A stretch of DNA of 19,110 bases, taken from contig JBBPYR010000047.1 of the NCBI GenBank assembly GCA_038199755.1, forward strand, positions 1 through 19,110. Direction: 5' to 3'. Numbering within the stretch: position 1 is the first letter of the stretch; each line of letters begins with the position of its first letter. Under the pieces are notes generated by a model. That model did not search any database, had not been told where the DNA came from, and was given only the letters and a program-made list of their open reading frames with translations. Made by a program: the position numbers and the translations under genes. Of this stretch, positions 12,659 to 19,110 are shown piece after piece. The stretch is from JBBPYR01 sp038199755 (GTDB lineage Bacteria; Chloroflexota; Ktedonobacteria; Ktedonobacterales; Ktedonobacteraceae).

Positions 12659-13276
12659 GTGAACGAAGCTGGGAAAGTGCTCTTAGCACAGATAAAAGTA
12701 CAGACGAAAGTCTATCATGATGAACTTGAGCAGGGGCTAGATATCTTTCATGCTGTGAAGACGTTGGCCGACTATACGGCACTCCTGCACAAATTTTTGG
12801 GCTTCTACCAGCCCCTTGAAGCTCAGATTGCGCTGCTTCAGAGCCGGGTTGCCCTCCCTTTGAATTGCGATCTGCGTAGGAAGAGCCAGTTGTTGCAACG
12901 CGATTTGCACGTCCTTGATCCTCACTACCAAGAGCGACATGCTACCCCTTTCTGTCAGGATTTGCCAGAGTTGAGCAATGCCGCGCAACTCTGCGGCTGC
13001 CTCTATGTGCTCGAAGGTGCCACTTTAGGCGGCACCATCATTGCGAAATACATCAAAGAGCAGTTTGGTTTGAGTGCTGTGAATGGCTGCTCCTTCTTTC
13101 GCAGCTATGGTCACGAGGTTGGCCCGATGTGGCACTCCTTCCTTGAGGTGTTGGTTGCCTATGCCGCTAGCTCCCAACAAGAGGCCGTGATTATCGACTC
13201 TGCCCGCGCAACCTTTGCCTCCCTGTGCCAATGGTTGCTGAGTGAGCCAAACCTCCTGCTTCACAAGGCCTCGTGA
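12659..13276 (+). CDS. bphO: Biliverdin-producing heme oxygenase
   Basis: Heme oxygenase opens heme to biliverdin, iron and CO; biliverdin is the phytochrome chromophore. The 205-residue all-helical protein has the axial-ligand helix TKVYHDELEQG (His20 as heme ligand) and the distal-helix motif LYVLEGATLGGTIIAKYI (115-132), both typical of the BphO branch. It is cytoplasmic with no tail or membrane segment. The start is GTG 12659, after GAGAGG at good spacing. It is transcribed away from the phytochrome with about 460 bases between, a repeat-filled gap, so the two are not an operon but clearly a functional pair. The stop codon lies within a small hairpin. The symbol is assigned by family and context. 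Confidence 0.9.
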   Translation: MNEAGKVLLAQIKVQTKVYHDELEQGLDIFHAVKTLADYTALLHKFLGFYQPLEAQIALLQSRVALPLNCDLRRKSQLLQRDLHVLDPHYQERHATPFCQDLPELSNAAQLCGCLYVLEGATLGGTIIAKYIKEQFGLSAVNGCSFFRSYGHEVGPMWHSFLEVLVAYAASSQQEAVIIDSARATFASLCQWLLSEPNLLLHKAS

Positions 13277-13284
13277 GCCACGAG
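13270..13284 (+). terminator. Small hairpin over the heme oxygenase stop codon
   Basis: CTCGTG-AGC-CACGAG is a perfect 6-base stem that includes the TGA stop (13274-13276). A second inverted repeat, GTGCTTC (13295-13301) with GAAGCAC (13331-13337), lies just downstream. No T-run is associated with the first, so termination is only possible. Confidence 0.3.
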
Positions 13285-13611
13285 TAAGATAGGAGTGCTT
13301 CTTCTTGATATGCTCGATAACGCTTTAAATGAAGCACCACTTCCTATTTAAAATCTGTCTATATTACTAGCATCGAATTCCCGCACACTTTAGAAAAGCA
13401 AACTGATATCGCATATTTTACAAATGCAATCCCAATGATGTATCGTAATTTACGCAAAATCCAACATCAAACCATAGCAGTATAAGTTTTAGTTTGTATT
13501 GCCTAATTGCATTTAAATTTATACTATTTCGTGTTAAAATTAATGCAATGAATGAATAGCCTATTGGGTTCATCAGCTTCTTTACTATTAACAGTCGAAG
13601 GAGTGCTTTCA
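13277..13611 (+). other. AT-rich intergenic region with promoter of the PstS-like gene
   Basis: About 335 bases, clearly more AT-rich than the flanking heme oxygenase gene. A plausible promoter is TTGCCT (13499-13504) and TACTAT (13522-13527) with 17-base spacing, about 85 bases before the chosen start codon. No RNA gene or protein motif is visible. A frame from ATG 13552 joins the downstream gene, but its first 20 residues look like leader rather than protein. Confidence 0.45.
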
Positions 13612-14424
13612 ATGTCCGTTGCATTACTTTCTTTCCTAGATGGTTTGGCCCAACTCACGGCAAAGTATGGGCCATTCTTAACTCTATTGCTCTCCATTTT
13701 AGCGCAGAAGTATTTGAGTCAGTGTCCAGGGGCGGAAATTACCGTTTCATCTACAGATAGTGATGGTATAAGACAAGTAGATATCCAACAGAACGATAAT
13801 CTAATTGGAACATCAGATTCTGATGTTTTTGGGCATGCCACAAAAAATCACCTCGTTGATCATCCCGCTGTAGCAGTGATTTTGGTCCTCGTCATTGGGC
13901 AACTTCCAGAAATTAAAAATATAAGTAGCACGACACTCAGCGACATTTACAATGGAAGCATTGCTAAGTGGCAAATGGCTAATGTTGGTTATCAGAAAAA
14001 TGGGGATATCACTATCGTAAGTCGCCCTACCGATTCTGCTATCCAAGGTATTTTTGATAGATTTGTGCTCGGCGGCCCAGAAACGGTTCCAGGGCCTGCA
14101 AGTTTGATGACTGACAACAGTGATACTCTCGCTCAAAGGATAACCCAAGGCTCAGGGAGAATAGGCTATATTCCCCTCTTTTATGTGAACAGATATAATC
14201 TTCAACCAGTTACAATTGATAATTTGGGACCAAGTATAGACCTTGTTAAGAATGGTAGTTATAAACTATGGAATATCGAACATCTCTACACGCGAGGTCA
14301 AGCTACAGGACTAGCTAAGTCATTCTTAGATTACATAAGCACTTTTGAAGGAAGATCTATAGCTGAACAAAATGGCTATGTAAGTGCTAAAGATATTCCC
14401 AATCTCCTTGCTGGCCATGAGTAA
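13612..14424 (+). CDS. PstS-like substrate-binding protein with a degenerate ligand loop
   Basis: The 270-residue product resembles the periplasmic phosphate-binding protein family. CPGAEITVSSTDSDGIRQV (38-56), IGTSDSDVFG (65-74), HPAVAVILVLV (84-94), LSDIYNGSIAKW (109-120), ITIVSRPTDSAIQGIFDRF (133-151) and GRIGYIPLF (182-190) follow its order. The N-terminus is hydrophobic (about 18-31) and lacks the usual GST phosphate loop, having KYGPFLT in its place. The later R-x-x-GSGT loop reads RPTDSAIQ. It may bind another ligand or none. ATG 13612 is chosen because GAAGGAG lies eight bases before it. The gene is AT-rich compared with its neighbours, a sign of possible transfer. No permease or ATPase gene is adjacent. 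Confidence 0.7.
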   Translation: MSVALLSFLDGLAQLTAKYGPFLTLLLSILAQKYLSQCPGAEITVSSTDSDGIRQVDIQQNDNLIGTSDSDVFGHATKNHLVDHPAVAVILVLVIGQLPEIKNISSTTLSDIYNGSIAKWQMANVGYQKNGDITIVSRPTDSAIQGIFDRFVLGGPETVPGPASLMTDNSDTLAQRITQGSGRIGYIPLFYVNRYNLQPVTIDNLGPSIDLVKNGSYKLWNIEHLYTRGQATGLAKSFLDYISTFEGRSIAEQNGYVSAKDIPNLLAGHE

Positions 14425-14494
14425 TCAAGAGGAAGCACTATACTTTATCTGCGTGGCAAATTTTTCCCCTGCTAGCACGTCGTAAGGTGAGTAT

Positions 14495-14502
14495 GTTATA
14501 AT
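14495..14502 (+). promoter_or_regulatory. mnmE extended -10 promoter abutting the start codon
   Basis: TGTTATAAT (14494-14502) is an extended -10 with a perfect hexamer at 14497-14502. It ends six bases before ATG 14509. Transcription usually begins about seven bases past the hexamer, here at or next to the A of the ATG, so the mRNA would be leaderless. No Shine-Dalgarno sequence is present near the ATG, which agrees. Confidence 0.65.
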
Positions 14503-14508
14503 CCCGCT

Positions 14509-15972
14509 ATGCAAAACGACACTATCGCAGCAATTGCTACACCGCCCGGCGTGGGGGGCATCGGCATCGTTCGCGTTAGCGGACCCGATGCCTTCGCATG
14601 CGTGCTCCCACTGTTGCGCCGACCGGGGAAGCGCGAACAGGGAAATAGCCCATCTTTGCCAGCCTCGCACCTTTTGACGTATGCTCATGTGATTGAGCCA
14701 GAGACGCAAGAGGTCCTTGATGAGGTGCTGGTAGCTTTTATGCAGGCACCGCGCACCTATACTTGTGAGGATGTGGTAGAGATCCAAGGACATGGCGGTC
14801 CACTAATCTTACGGCGCATCCTGCGTGCGGTTCTATCCCAGGGCGTACGCATGGCCAACGCGGGCGAGTTTACGCTGCGTGCCTTCCTCAATGGCCGTCT
14901 GGACCTGGCCCAGGCTGAGGCGGTGATGGATCTGATCGGCTCACAAACTGAGGCGGGTCAACGACTGGCGATGCAACAGTTGCGCGGCAAGCTTTCTGAG
15001 CAGGTGCAAACAGCGCGCCATGCCGTATTGGGCGTGATTGCGCGCATTGAGGTCAGCATCGATTTTCCCGAAGAGGATGTCCCAACGCCAGCAGCAACTG
15101 AATTGCGTCGGTTGATCGACATGGCACAGCGACAAGTGGGTGTTCTTCTAGCAGGGTCTGAGCAGGGCAAGCTCTATCGCCAAGGCCTACACACCGCCAT
15201 TATTGGCCGTCCCAATGTCGGCAAATCGAGCTTGTTAAATGCCTTGCTAAGGACAGAGCGCGCCATTGTCACGCCGATTGCCGGTACCACGCGTGATACC
15301 GTCGAAGAGGTGGCAAACCTGCGTGGTATCCCCTTACACTTGATCGATACCGCCGGTATCACCCCCAGCAGCGACCCCGTAGAACAGATGGGCGTGCAAC
15401 GCAGCCGCGCAGCCGCAGAGAGCGCGGACATTGTGTTGTTGGTGTTTGATGCCTCGGAACCGTTGAACGCGCAAGACAACGCCGTATCAGCAGAGTTACA
15501 CGCGATGGGTTTTGGCACTCCCCCGGCAGCAGAGCAGGAAAAATATTCGTATAGTCATATCAGTAATCATGCTAGACCTGTGATTGTGGTGTTGAATAAG
15601 GCTGATCGCATTCAGCGTATGGAGGAGGCTAGCGTGCGTGTGCAATGGCCACGGGCTACCTTTATCCATACCTCAACGCTGACCGGGGCGGGTTTGCACG
15701 AACTAGAGGAAGCTCTGGCAGAACTCGTACTGGCAGGCAACACGGTCAATAGCGCGAGCGTGCTGGTGACAAGTGTGCGCCACCAGGAAGCCTTAAGGCG
15801 TGCGGCAGAGCATTTACAGGCAGCGGTTACTTCCCTTGAACAGCAGTTACCACTCGATTTTGTCTCTATTGATCTACGTGCCGCCTATGATGCGCTCGGC
15901 GAGTTGACCGGCGAGACCGCTAGCGACGACCTGCTGGATCGCATCTTCAGCGAATTTTGTATCGGCAAATAA
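14509..15972 (+). CDS. mnmE: tRNA modification GTPase MnmE (TrmE)
   Basis: MnmE acts with MnmG to place the cmnm5 group on the wobble uridine of several tRNAs, using GTP, folate and FAD. The 487-residue protein has the N-terminal folate-binding domain (ATPPGVGGIGIVRVSGPDA at 10-28; TCEDVVEIQGHGG at 85-97; GEFTLRAFLNGRLDL at 119-133). A helical domain carries the inserted G domain: G1 GRPNVGKSS (233-241), G2 TTRDT (260-264), G3 DTAG (280-283) and G4 NKAD (363-366). The C-terminal CIGK (484-487) holds the catalytic Cys. About 20 extra residues between G3 and G4 (near 333-357) are unusual. No mnmG or rsmG gene is adjacent. The start is discussed with its promoter. Confidence 0.97.
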   Translation: MQNDTIAAIATPPGVGGIGIVRVSGPDAFACVLPLLRRPGKREQGNSPSLPASHLLTYAHVIEPETQEVLDEVLVAFMQAPRTYTCEDVVEIQGHGGPLILRRILRAVLSQGVRMANAGEFTLRAFLNGRLDLAQAEAVMDLIGSQTEAGQRLAMQQLRGKLSEQVQTARHAVLGVIARIEVSIDFPEEDVPTPAATELRRLIDMAQRQVGVLLAGSEQGKLYRQGLHTAIIGRPNVGKSSLLNALLRTERAIVTPIAGTTRDTVEEVANLRGIPLHLIDTAGITPSSDPVEQMGVQRSRAAAESADIVLLVFDASEPLNAQDNAVSAELHAMGFGTPPAAEQEKYSYSHISNHARPVIVVLNKADRIQRMEEASVRVQWPRATFIHTSTLTGAGLHELEEALAELVLAGNTVNSASVLVTSVRHQEALRRAAEHLQAAVTSLEQQLPLDFVSIDLRAAYDALGELTGETASDDLLDRIFSEFCIGK

Positions 15973-16039
15973 TATTACCAGGTGCTATCCCATCTTTTCT
16001 ATGTACTAGCTATTTATATATATGTAAGGAGAATACTAT

Positions 16040-17317
16040 ATGGCTTCGCAAAATACACCCAATGGGCCACGCTGGGGTCGTAGACGCATCGTTATTTTTT
16101 CTACTGCCTTTATTGTCTTCGTCCTCCTTTCCGCGACCGTCACTTACGCTTTCTATCAATCTACACGCCCTCACGCACCTACGGCTGCACGTGTTGCCAG
16201 CTCTACCCCGACTCCCAGTCCGACGCCGAGCCCAACACCCAGTCCAACCCCTATTCCACCAACGCCGACTCCCACACCCATACCAACACTGCCCATAGTG
16301 CATGATAGCGGGCGAATCCTGGGCGTTGAGGGTGATCCCCAAACGTCCTATGCTGGCATTGGTTGGGTACGGCTGGGCTATCCTACCTGCGGTTGGGGTA
16401 ATCTGACGGGGAAGACGCTCAAAAACACTATCGACACCTATCATCTGCATCATGTGCGTGTACTGCTAACGGTGTGCCAGGGGTCCGATGACAATCGCCT
16501 CTATAATACGAAGGCTCTGAATGATGCCGCGCAAGGTGGGCCGGACGCCGTCCAATGTGGCAATGAAGAGATGAAGTATGATGCCTCGGTATCCTTCCTC
16601 TATATTCAACCGGCCCATTTCGCGAAGTTCTATGATATGTGTGAGCATGCGATGCACGCGGTTCGCGCCGATATTCCCGTTCTGCTCGGCTCGCTTGATC
16701 CACACGTGGGCGGTATCGATTATCAGCCATTACTCAATCAAGCAGAGTATCTGAACCAGATGCAATATGCTATGAACACGCAGGTTCATCCGGGCGGCAC
16801 CTGGAATTGGCATACAAAGACGCTGGGCCTGATCGATAGCTGGCATAATGGCTATCCCGATGGTAGCGTCAATAGTCTGTATAACCTTTTCCTGTTCTGG
16901 GCACAACAATTTGGTGTGGACCTCAATAGTGGAGCCTTGGGAAAACATTTGTGGGTTGTTGAGGGAACGGGCTGCTTCAAAGGCTGTGGCATCGATCCCT
17001 ATAATAGCTATCAAGTGGCGGTTTCTCATATCTATGCGTTGATTACTGATGTGCAAACCGCCATGAATAGCCATGTACCCTTCTTTTATTTTAGTGGCAA
17101 GGACTTTATCTCGTCCGGCTTTTACTGGCCGATTGGGGTGCTTAACCCAGCTGGACATCCCAAACCTATTCGCCAGGATCTGCCAATGGGGGCACGTGTA
17201 TTGACGCTTTCCTGTGCCGGTAAAGGCGTATCTGTCTCCAATCAAGAAAATCTGTTAGCAAAAATGTATAGTGGTTGTAGCCTCCCCGGTGATTATACCG
17301 CCGTTCTAGCGTCCTAA
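16040..17317 (+). CDS. Membrane-anchored glycoside-hydrolase-like protein (paralogue 1)
   Basis: The 425-residue product has a basic cytoplasmic end, one membrane segment (about 17-38), a Pro/Thr/Ser linker (about 54-84) and a large extracytoplasmic domain (about 90-425). The domain has the feel of a clan GH-A TIM barrel: VQCGNEEM (Glu176, like the usual GNE acid/base) and HLWVVEGTG (Glu308, like the nucleophile strand). GLIDSWHNGYPD and PFFYFSGKDF add barrel-like strands. These catalytic assignments are inference. Eight Cys (117, 146, 173, 201, 312, 316, 392, 413) recur in paralogue 2 and could form disulfides. AAGGAG lies before ATG 16040. The second copy follows after 50 bases, so they probably form an operon. 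The exact family and substrate are not recognised. Confidence 0.75.
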   Translation: MASQNTPNGPRWGRRRIVIFSTAFIVFVLLSATVTYAFYQSTRPHAPTAARVASSTPTPSPTPSPTPSPTPIPPTPTPTPIPTLPIVHDSGRILGVEGDPQTSYAGIGWVRLGYPTCGWGNLTGKTLKNTIDTYHLHHVRVLLTVCQGSDDNRLYNTKALNDAAQGGPDAVQCGNEEMKYDASVSFLYIQPAHFAKFYDMCEHAMHAVRADIPVLLGSLDPHVGGIDYQPLLNQAEYLNQMQYAMNTQVHPGGTWNWHTKTLGLIDSWHNGYPDGSVNSLYNLFLFWAQQFGVDLNSGALGKHLWVVEGTGCFKGCGIDPYNSYQVAVSHIYALITDVQTAMNSHVPFFYFSGKDFISSGFYWPIGVLNPAGHPKPIRQDLPMGARVLTLSCAGKGVSVSNQENLLAKMYSGCSLPGDYTAVLAS

Positions 17318-17367
17318 TGCTATAAATATTAATGACATCCCTACTGAGGAATTATGAGGTACATTTT

Positions 17368-18573
17368 ATGAATATCTTACAACTTTTGAAGAAACCCTCT
17401 TCAATCATATTTCTGGTCGTATTGGTCGTATCTGTCGTTATGGCTGCCCTCGCCTATCATACAGTAACAATACCACAGGCAACCGTCACGGTGAAACCAA
17501 CTCCAACTGTCAAGCTACAGCCGACGCCGGGGGTAACGCCAACCTTGCTTCCTGTGCAAAGCCCGACAAAAGTACTGGGTGTGGCAAGCGACCCGAATAC
17601 AGATTTTCCTGGTATTGGGTGGGTGCGACTCGGTTATCCCAGTTGTGGCTGGGGTGATCTCTATGGTGATGTACTAAAAAGTACTATAGAGGACTATCAT
17701 AGTCGTGGCATCCGTGTCCTTCTGACCATTTGCCAGGGCAAGAATGATGCTAGCTTGTACAATACAGAGCCACTCAATGATGCGGCGCAAGGCATGGCCG
17801 ACGCGGTGCAATGCGGCAATGAGCAGATGAAGAATGACCCCTCAGTAGCTTTCCTCCACATCCCGCCAGCGAATTTTGCCCGATTTTTTGACATCTGCCA
17901 GTACTCCGTCCATTCAATTCGCCCAGATATCCCCGTGTTACTTGGCTCGCTTGACCCGCACGTTGGCGGTATTGACCATCAGCCCTTGCTCGATCAAGTG
18001 CAGTACCTCAATCAGATGCAGACCGCTATGAACACCACAGTTCATCCGGGTGGCCATTGGAGCTGGCGCACGCAGACGCTGGGACTCATTGATAGCTGGC
18101 ACAATGGTTATCCTGATAGTAGCGTCAATAGCCTGTATAATTTGTTTCTCTTCTGGGCGCAGCAATTTAATGTGCCACCCGATAGCAAACAATTAGGCAA
18201 GCATTTATGGGTTGTGGAAGGGACCGGCTGCTTCAAAGGCTGCGGTATCGACTCTAACAACGCCGCCCAGGTTGCCATCTCACACACCTTAACGCTCGTG
18301 ACGGATGTGCAGACGGCTATCAAGTATGGCGTGCCCTTCTTCTACTTTAGTGGCCGCGACTTCGACTCCGTTGGTTACTATTGGCCCATTGGTATTCTGG
18401 ATATCAACGGCAACCCCAAACCAATTCGCCAAGACCTTGCTATGGGCGCGCGCAAGCTGCAACTCTCCTGCGCTGGTGGTCATGTGACCGTCAGCGATCA
18501 AGAGCAGCTGCTCTCAAAGATGTACAGCGGCTGCACCCTACCCACCAACTACGTAAGCGTCCTCTCAAGCTAA
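17368..18573 (+). CDS. Membrane-anchored glycoside-hydrolase-like protein (paralogue 2)
   Basis: The 401-residue product is a tandem duplicate of its upstream neighbour, roughly 70% identical by eye in the large domain, with a shorter linker of different sequence. Order: membrane segment (about 12-30), Pro/Thr linker (about 43-65), catalytic-like domain (68-401). Both candidate catalytic Glu are kept, Glu152 in VQCGNEQM and Glu284 in HLWVVEGTG, as are all eight Cys (93, 122, 149, 177, 288, 292, 368, 389). The membrane and linker parts have diverged far more than the domain, which suggests selection on the domain. ATG 17368 has GAGG eight bases upstream; an in-frame ATG at 17332 has no ribosome site and would put 12 extra residues before the membrane helix. 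Confidence 0.75.
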   Translation: MNILQLLKKPSSIIFLVVLVVSVVMAALAYHTVTIPQATVTVKPTPTVKLQPTPGVTPTLLPVQSPTKVLGVASDPNTDFPGIGWVRLGYPSCGWGDLYGDVLKSTIEDYHSRGIRVLLTICQGKNDASLYNTEPLNDAAQGMADAVQCGNEQMKNDPSVAFLHIPPANFARFFDICQYSVHSIRPDIPVLLGSLDPHVGGIDHQPLLDQVQYLNQMQTAMNTTVHPGGHWSWRTQTLGLIDSWHNGYPDSSVNSLYNLFLFWAQQFNVPPDSKQLGKHLWVVEGTGCFKGCGIDSNNAAQVAISHTLTLVTDVQTAIKYGVPFFYFSGRDFDSVGYYWPIGILDINGNPKPIRQDLAMGARKLQLSCAGGHVTVSDQEQLLSKMYSGCTLPTNYVSVLSS

Positions 18574-18606
18574 CTTTTATTAACGCTTGGCACACAAAAA
18601 GCAGGA

Positions 18607-18620
18607 GCGACCCGGGTCGC
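18607..18620. repeat. Perfect 14-base palindrome GCGACCCGGGTCGC
   Basis: The palindrome lies 34 bases after the second glycoside-hydrolase-like gene, followed by a GT-rich run. It could be a protein-binding dyad or the stem of a terminator, but no T-run follows. A second AT-only hairpin, TATAAAAA (18652-18659) with TTTTTATA (18664-18671), lies just beyond and ends in TTTT, a better candidate for the terminator. Confidence 0.4.
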
Positions 18621-18698
18621 AGGTGCGTGTGTGTGCGTAGACCCATACCAATATAAAAATGAGTTTTTATAATTTTACAAAAAAGTCGCCAAAACCTA

Positions 18699-18727
18699 TT
18701 GACAATATGCAGGACCTGTGGCATAAT
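18699..18727 (+). promoter_or_regulatory. Strong sigma70-type promoter with AT-rich upstream tract
   Basis: TTGACA (18699-18704) is a perfect -35, followed after 17 bases by CATAAT (18722-18727), a 5 of 6 match to -10. An A/T tract (TTTTTATAATTTTACAAAAAAG, 18664-18685 read in two parts) lies upstream where an UP element sits. This is the best plain -35/-10 pair in the window. Transcription would start near 18734. Confidence 0.75.
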
Positions 18728-18733
18728 ACCGAT

Positions 18734-19110
18734 GTTGTCGTGAGAGACGGGTACATGCCCCAGATGGTCAACCACCTAACGGTTTATCTCCTGAAGCTTA
18801 AAGAACCTGGAAGCTCTATTGTCCGAAACGAGAATTGAGCCGATGGTTTTTATCTGTGTCTCTTGAAGGCAGCGAAGAAGTAAGCAAGCCTTACTTTATG
18901 AGACTTTAACAATTGAAGAGTGGAAAGCAGAACAGCAACTGTCGCGGGTGACTCCGACGTTAGAGGGGGCGCCGCGCGATTATTCAAAAGCAAACAATGT
19001 GCTTGTACAGTTTCTGTCATACCTGATCTCGTTGCTTCATCGGTTCTCCTCTTTCGGGAGGCGTACCGCGTGAGGGAACGCGATCAATTGAGTTTCTGCG
19101 AACAGCCAAG
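18734..19110 (+). other. Untranslated leader or structured RNA, possibly an rRNA operon leader
   Basis: No reading frame of note follows the strong promoter up to the window end. Small stems are visible, such as GGG-CCC and GGT-ACC pairs at 18749-18775 and AAGTAAG/CTTACTT (18878-18896). CTTTAACAATT at 18904-18914 closely resembles the boxA antitermination site (CTTTAACA) of rRNA operons. An rRNA leader with 16S rRNA to the right of the window is the best single guess. I do not see the 16S start itself. Alternatives are another structured RNA or a long 5' leader. Confidence 0.4.

Noticed and set aside
16200..16290. Short tandem repeat CCGACTCCC-like in the first glycoside-hydrolase-like gene
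   Set aside because: It is the coding sequence of a Pro/Thr/Ser linker in frame, not a CRISPR array or separate repeat locus.
18749..18840. Possible riboswitch, RNase P, tmRNA, SRP RNA or group II intron after the strong promoter
   Set aside because: I looked for the conserved cores of these RNAs and recognised none; the boxA-like site favours an rRNA leader, still unproven.

Overview
The window looks like chromosomal DNA of a free-living Chloroflexota bacterium, most likely of the class Ktedonobacteria. This is an inference from gene content and style: a DrBphP-type bacteriophytochrome next to a heme oxygenase, Cys-rich secreted proteins with Pro/Thr linkers, an XRE-TPR regulator, and many palindromic intergenic repeats of the GTAGGGGC type. 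No rRNA or marker gene in the window settles it.

Layout. (1) 1-988: two PIG-L/LmbE deacetylase genes meet tail to tail; only the last 17 codons of the first are present. Their 3' ends form a 204-base inverted repeat. (2) 1263-2073: phoU with a possible upstream mini-ORF, converging on a GDSL/SGNH hydrolase (2129-2929, minus). A short intergenic repeat fills the gap between their stop codons. (3) 3044-4390 (minus): XRE-TPR regulator with a candidate self-operator. (4) 4716-7589: aroC (chorismate synthase) and a class B penicillin-binding protein, then a strong hairpin shared with the convergent fur-family gene (7649-8116, minus). (5) 8340-9534: a small DUF4177-like protein and fdhD. (6) 9727-13276: a light-sensing neighbourhood with a stand-alone GGDEF diguanylate cyclase, a bacteriophytochrome that ends right after its photosensory core, and a divergent biliverdin-forming heme oxygenase. 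The phytochrome/heme-oxygenase gap holds a nested repeat: a MITE-like element with inverted ends and a 5-base target duplication lies inside an older repeat. (7) 13612-14424: AT-rich gene for a degenerate PstS-like protein. (8) 14509-15972: mnmE, apparently read from a leaderless transcript. (9) 16040-18573: tandem paralogues of a membrane-anchored, glycoside-hydrolase-like protein. (10) 18574-19110: no gene, but a strong sigma70-type promoter with an AT-rich upstream tract and a boxA-like site, perhaps the leader of an rRNA operon beyond the window.

How the genes relate. The clearest functional unit is heme oxygenase (makes biliverdin) plus phytochrome (binds it); the adjacent soluble diguanylate cyclase may be a partner, which would split a phytochrome-GGDEF relay over two genes. 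The remaining genes are housekeeping (aroC, PBP, mnmE), phosphate and metal regulation (phoU, fur), formate dehydrogenase maturation (fdhD) and cell-surface functions.

Limits: family assignments come from motifs read by eye; promoters and operators are pattern matches; no database search was possible.
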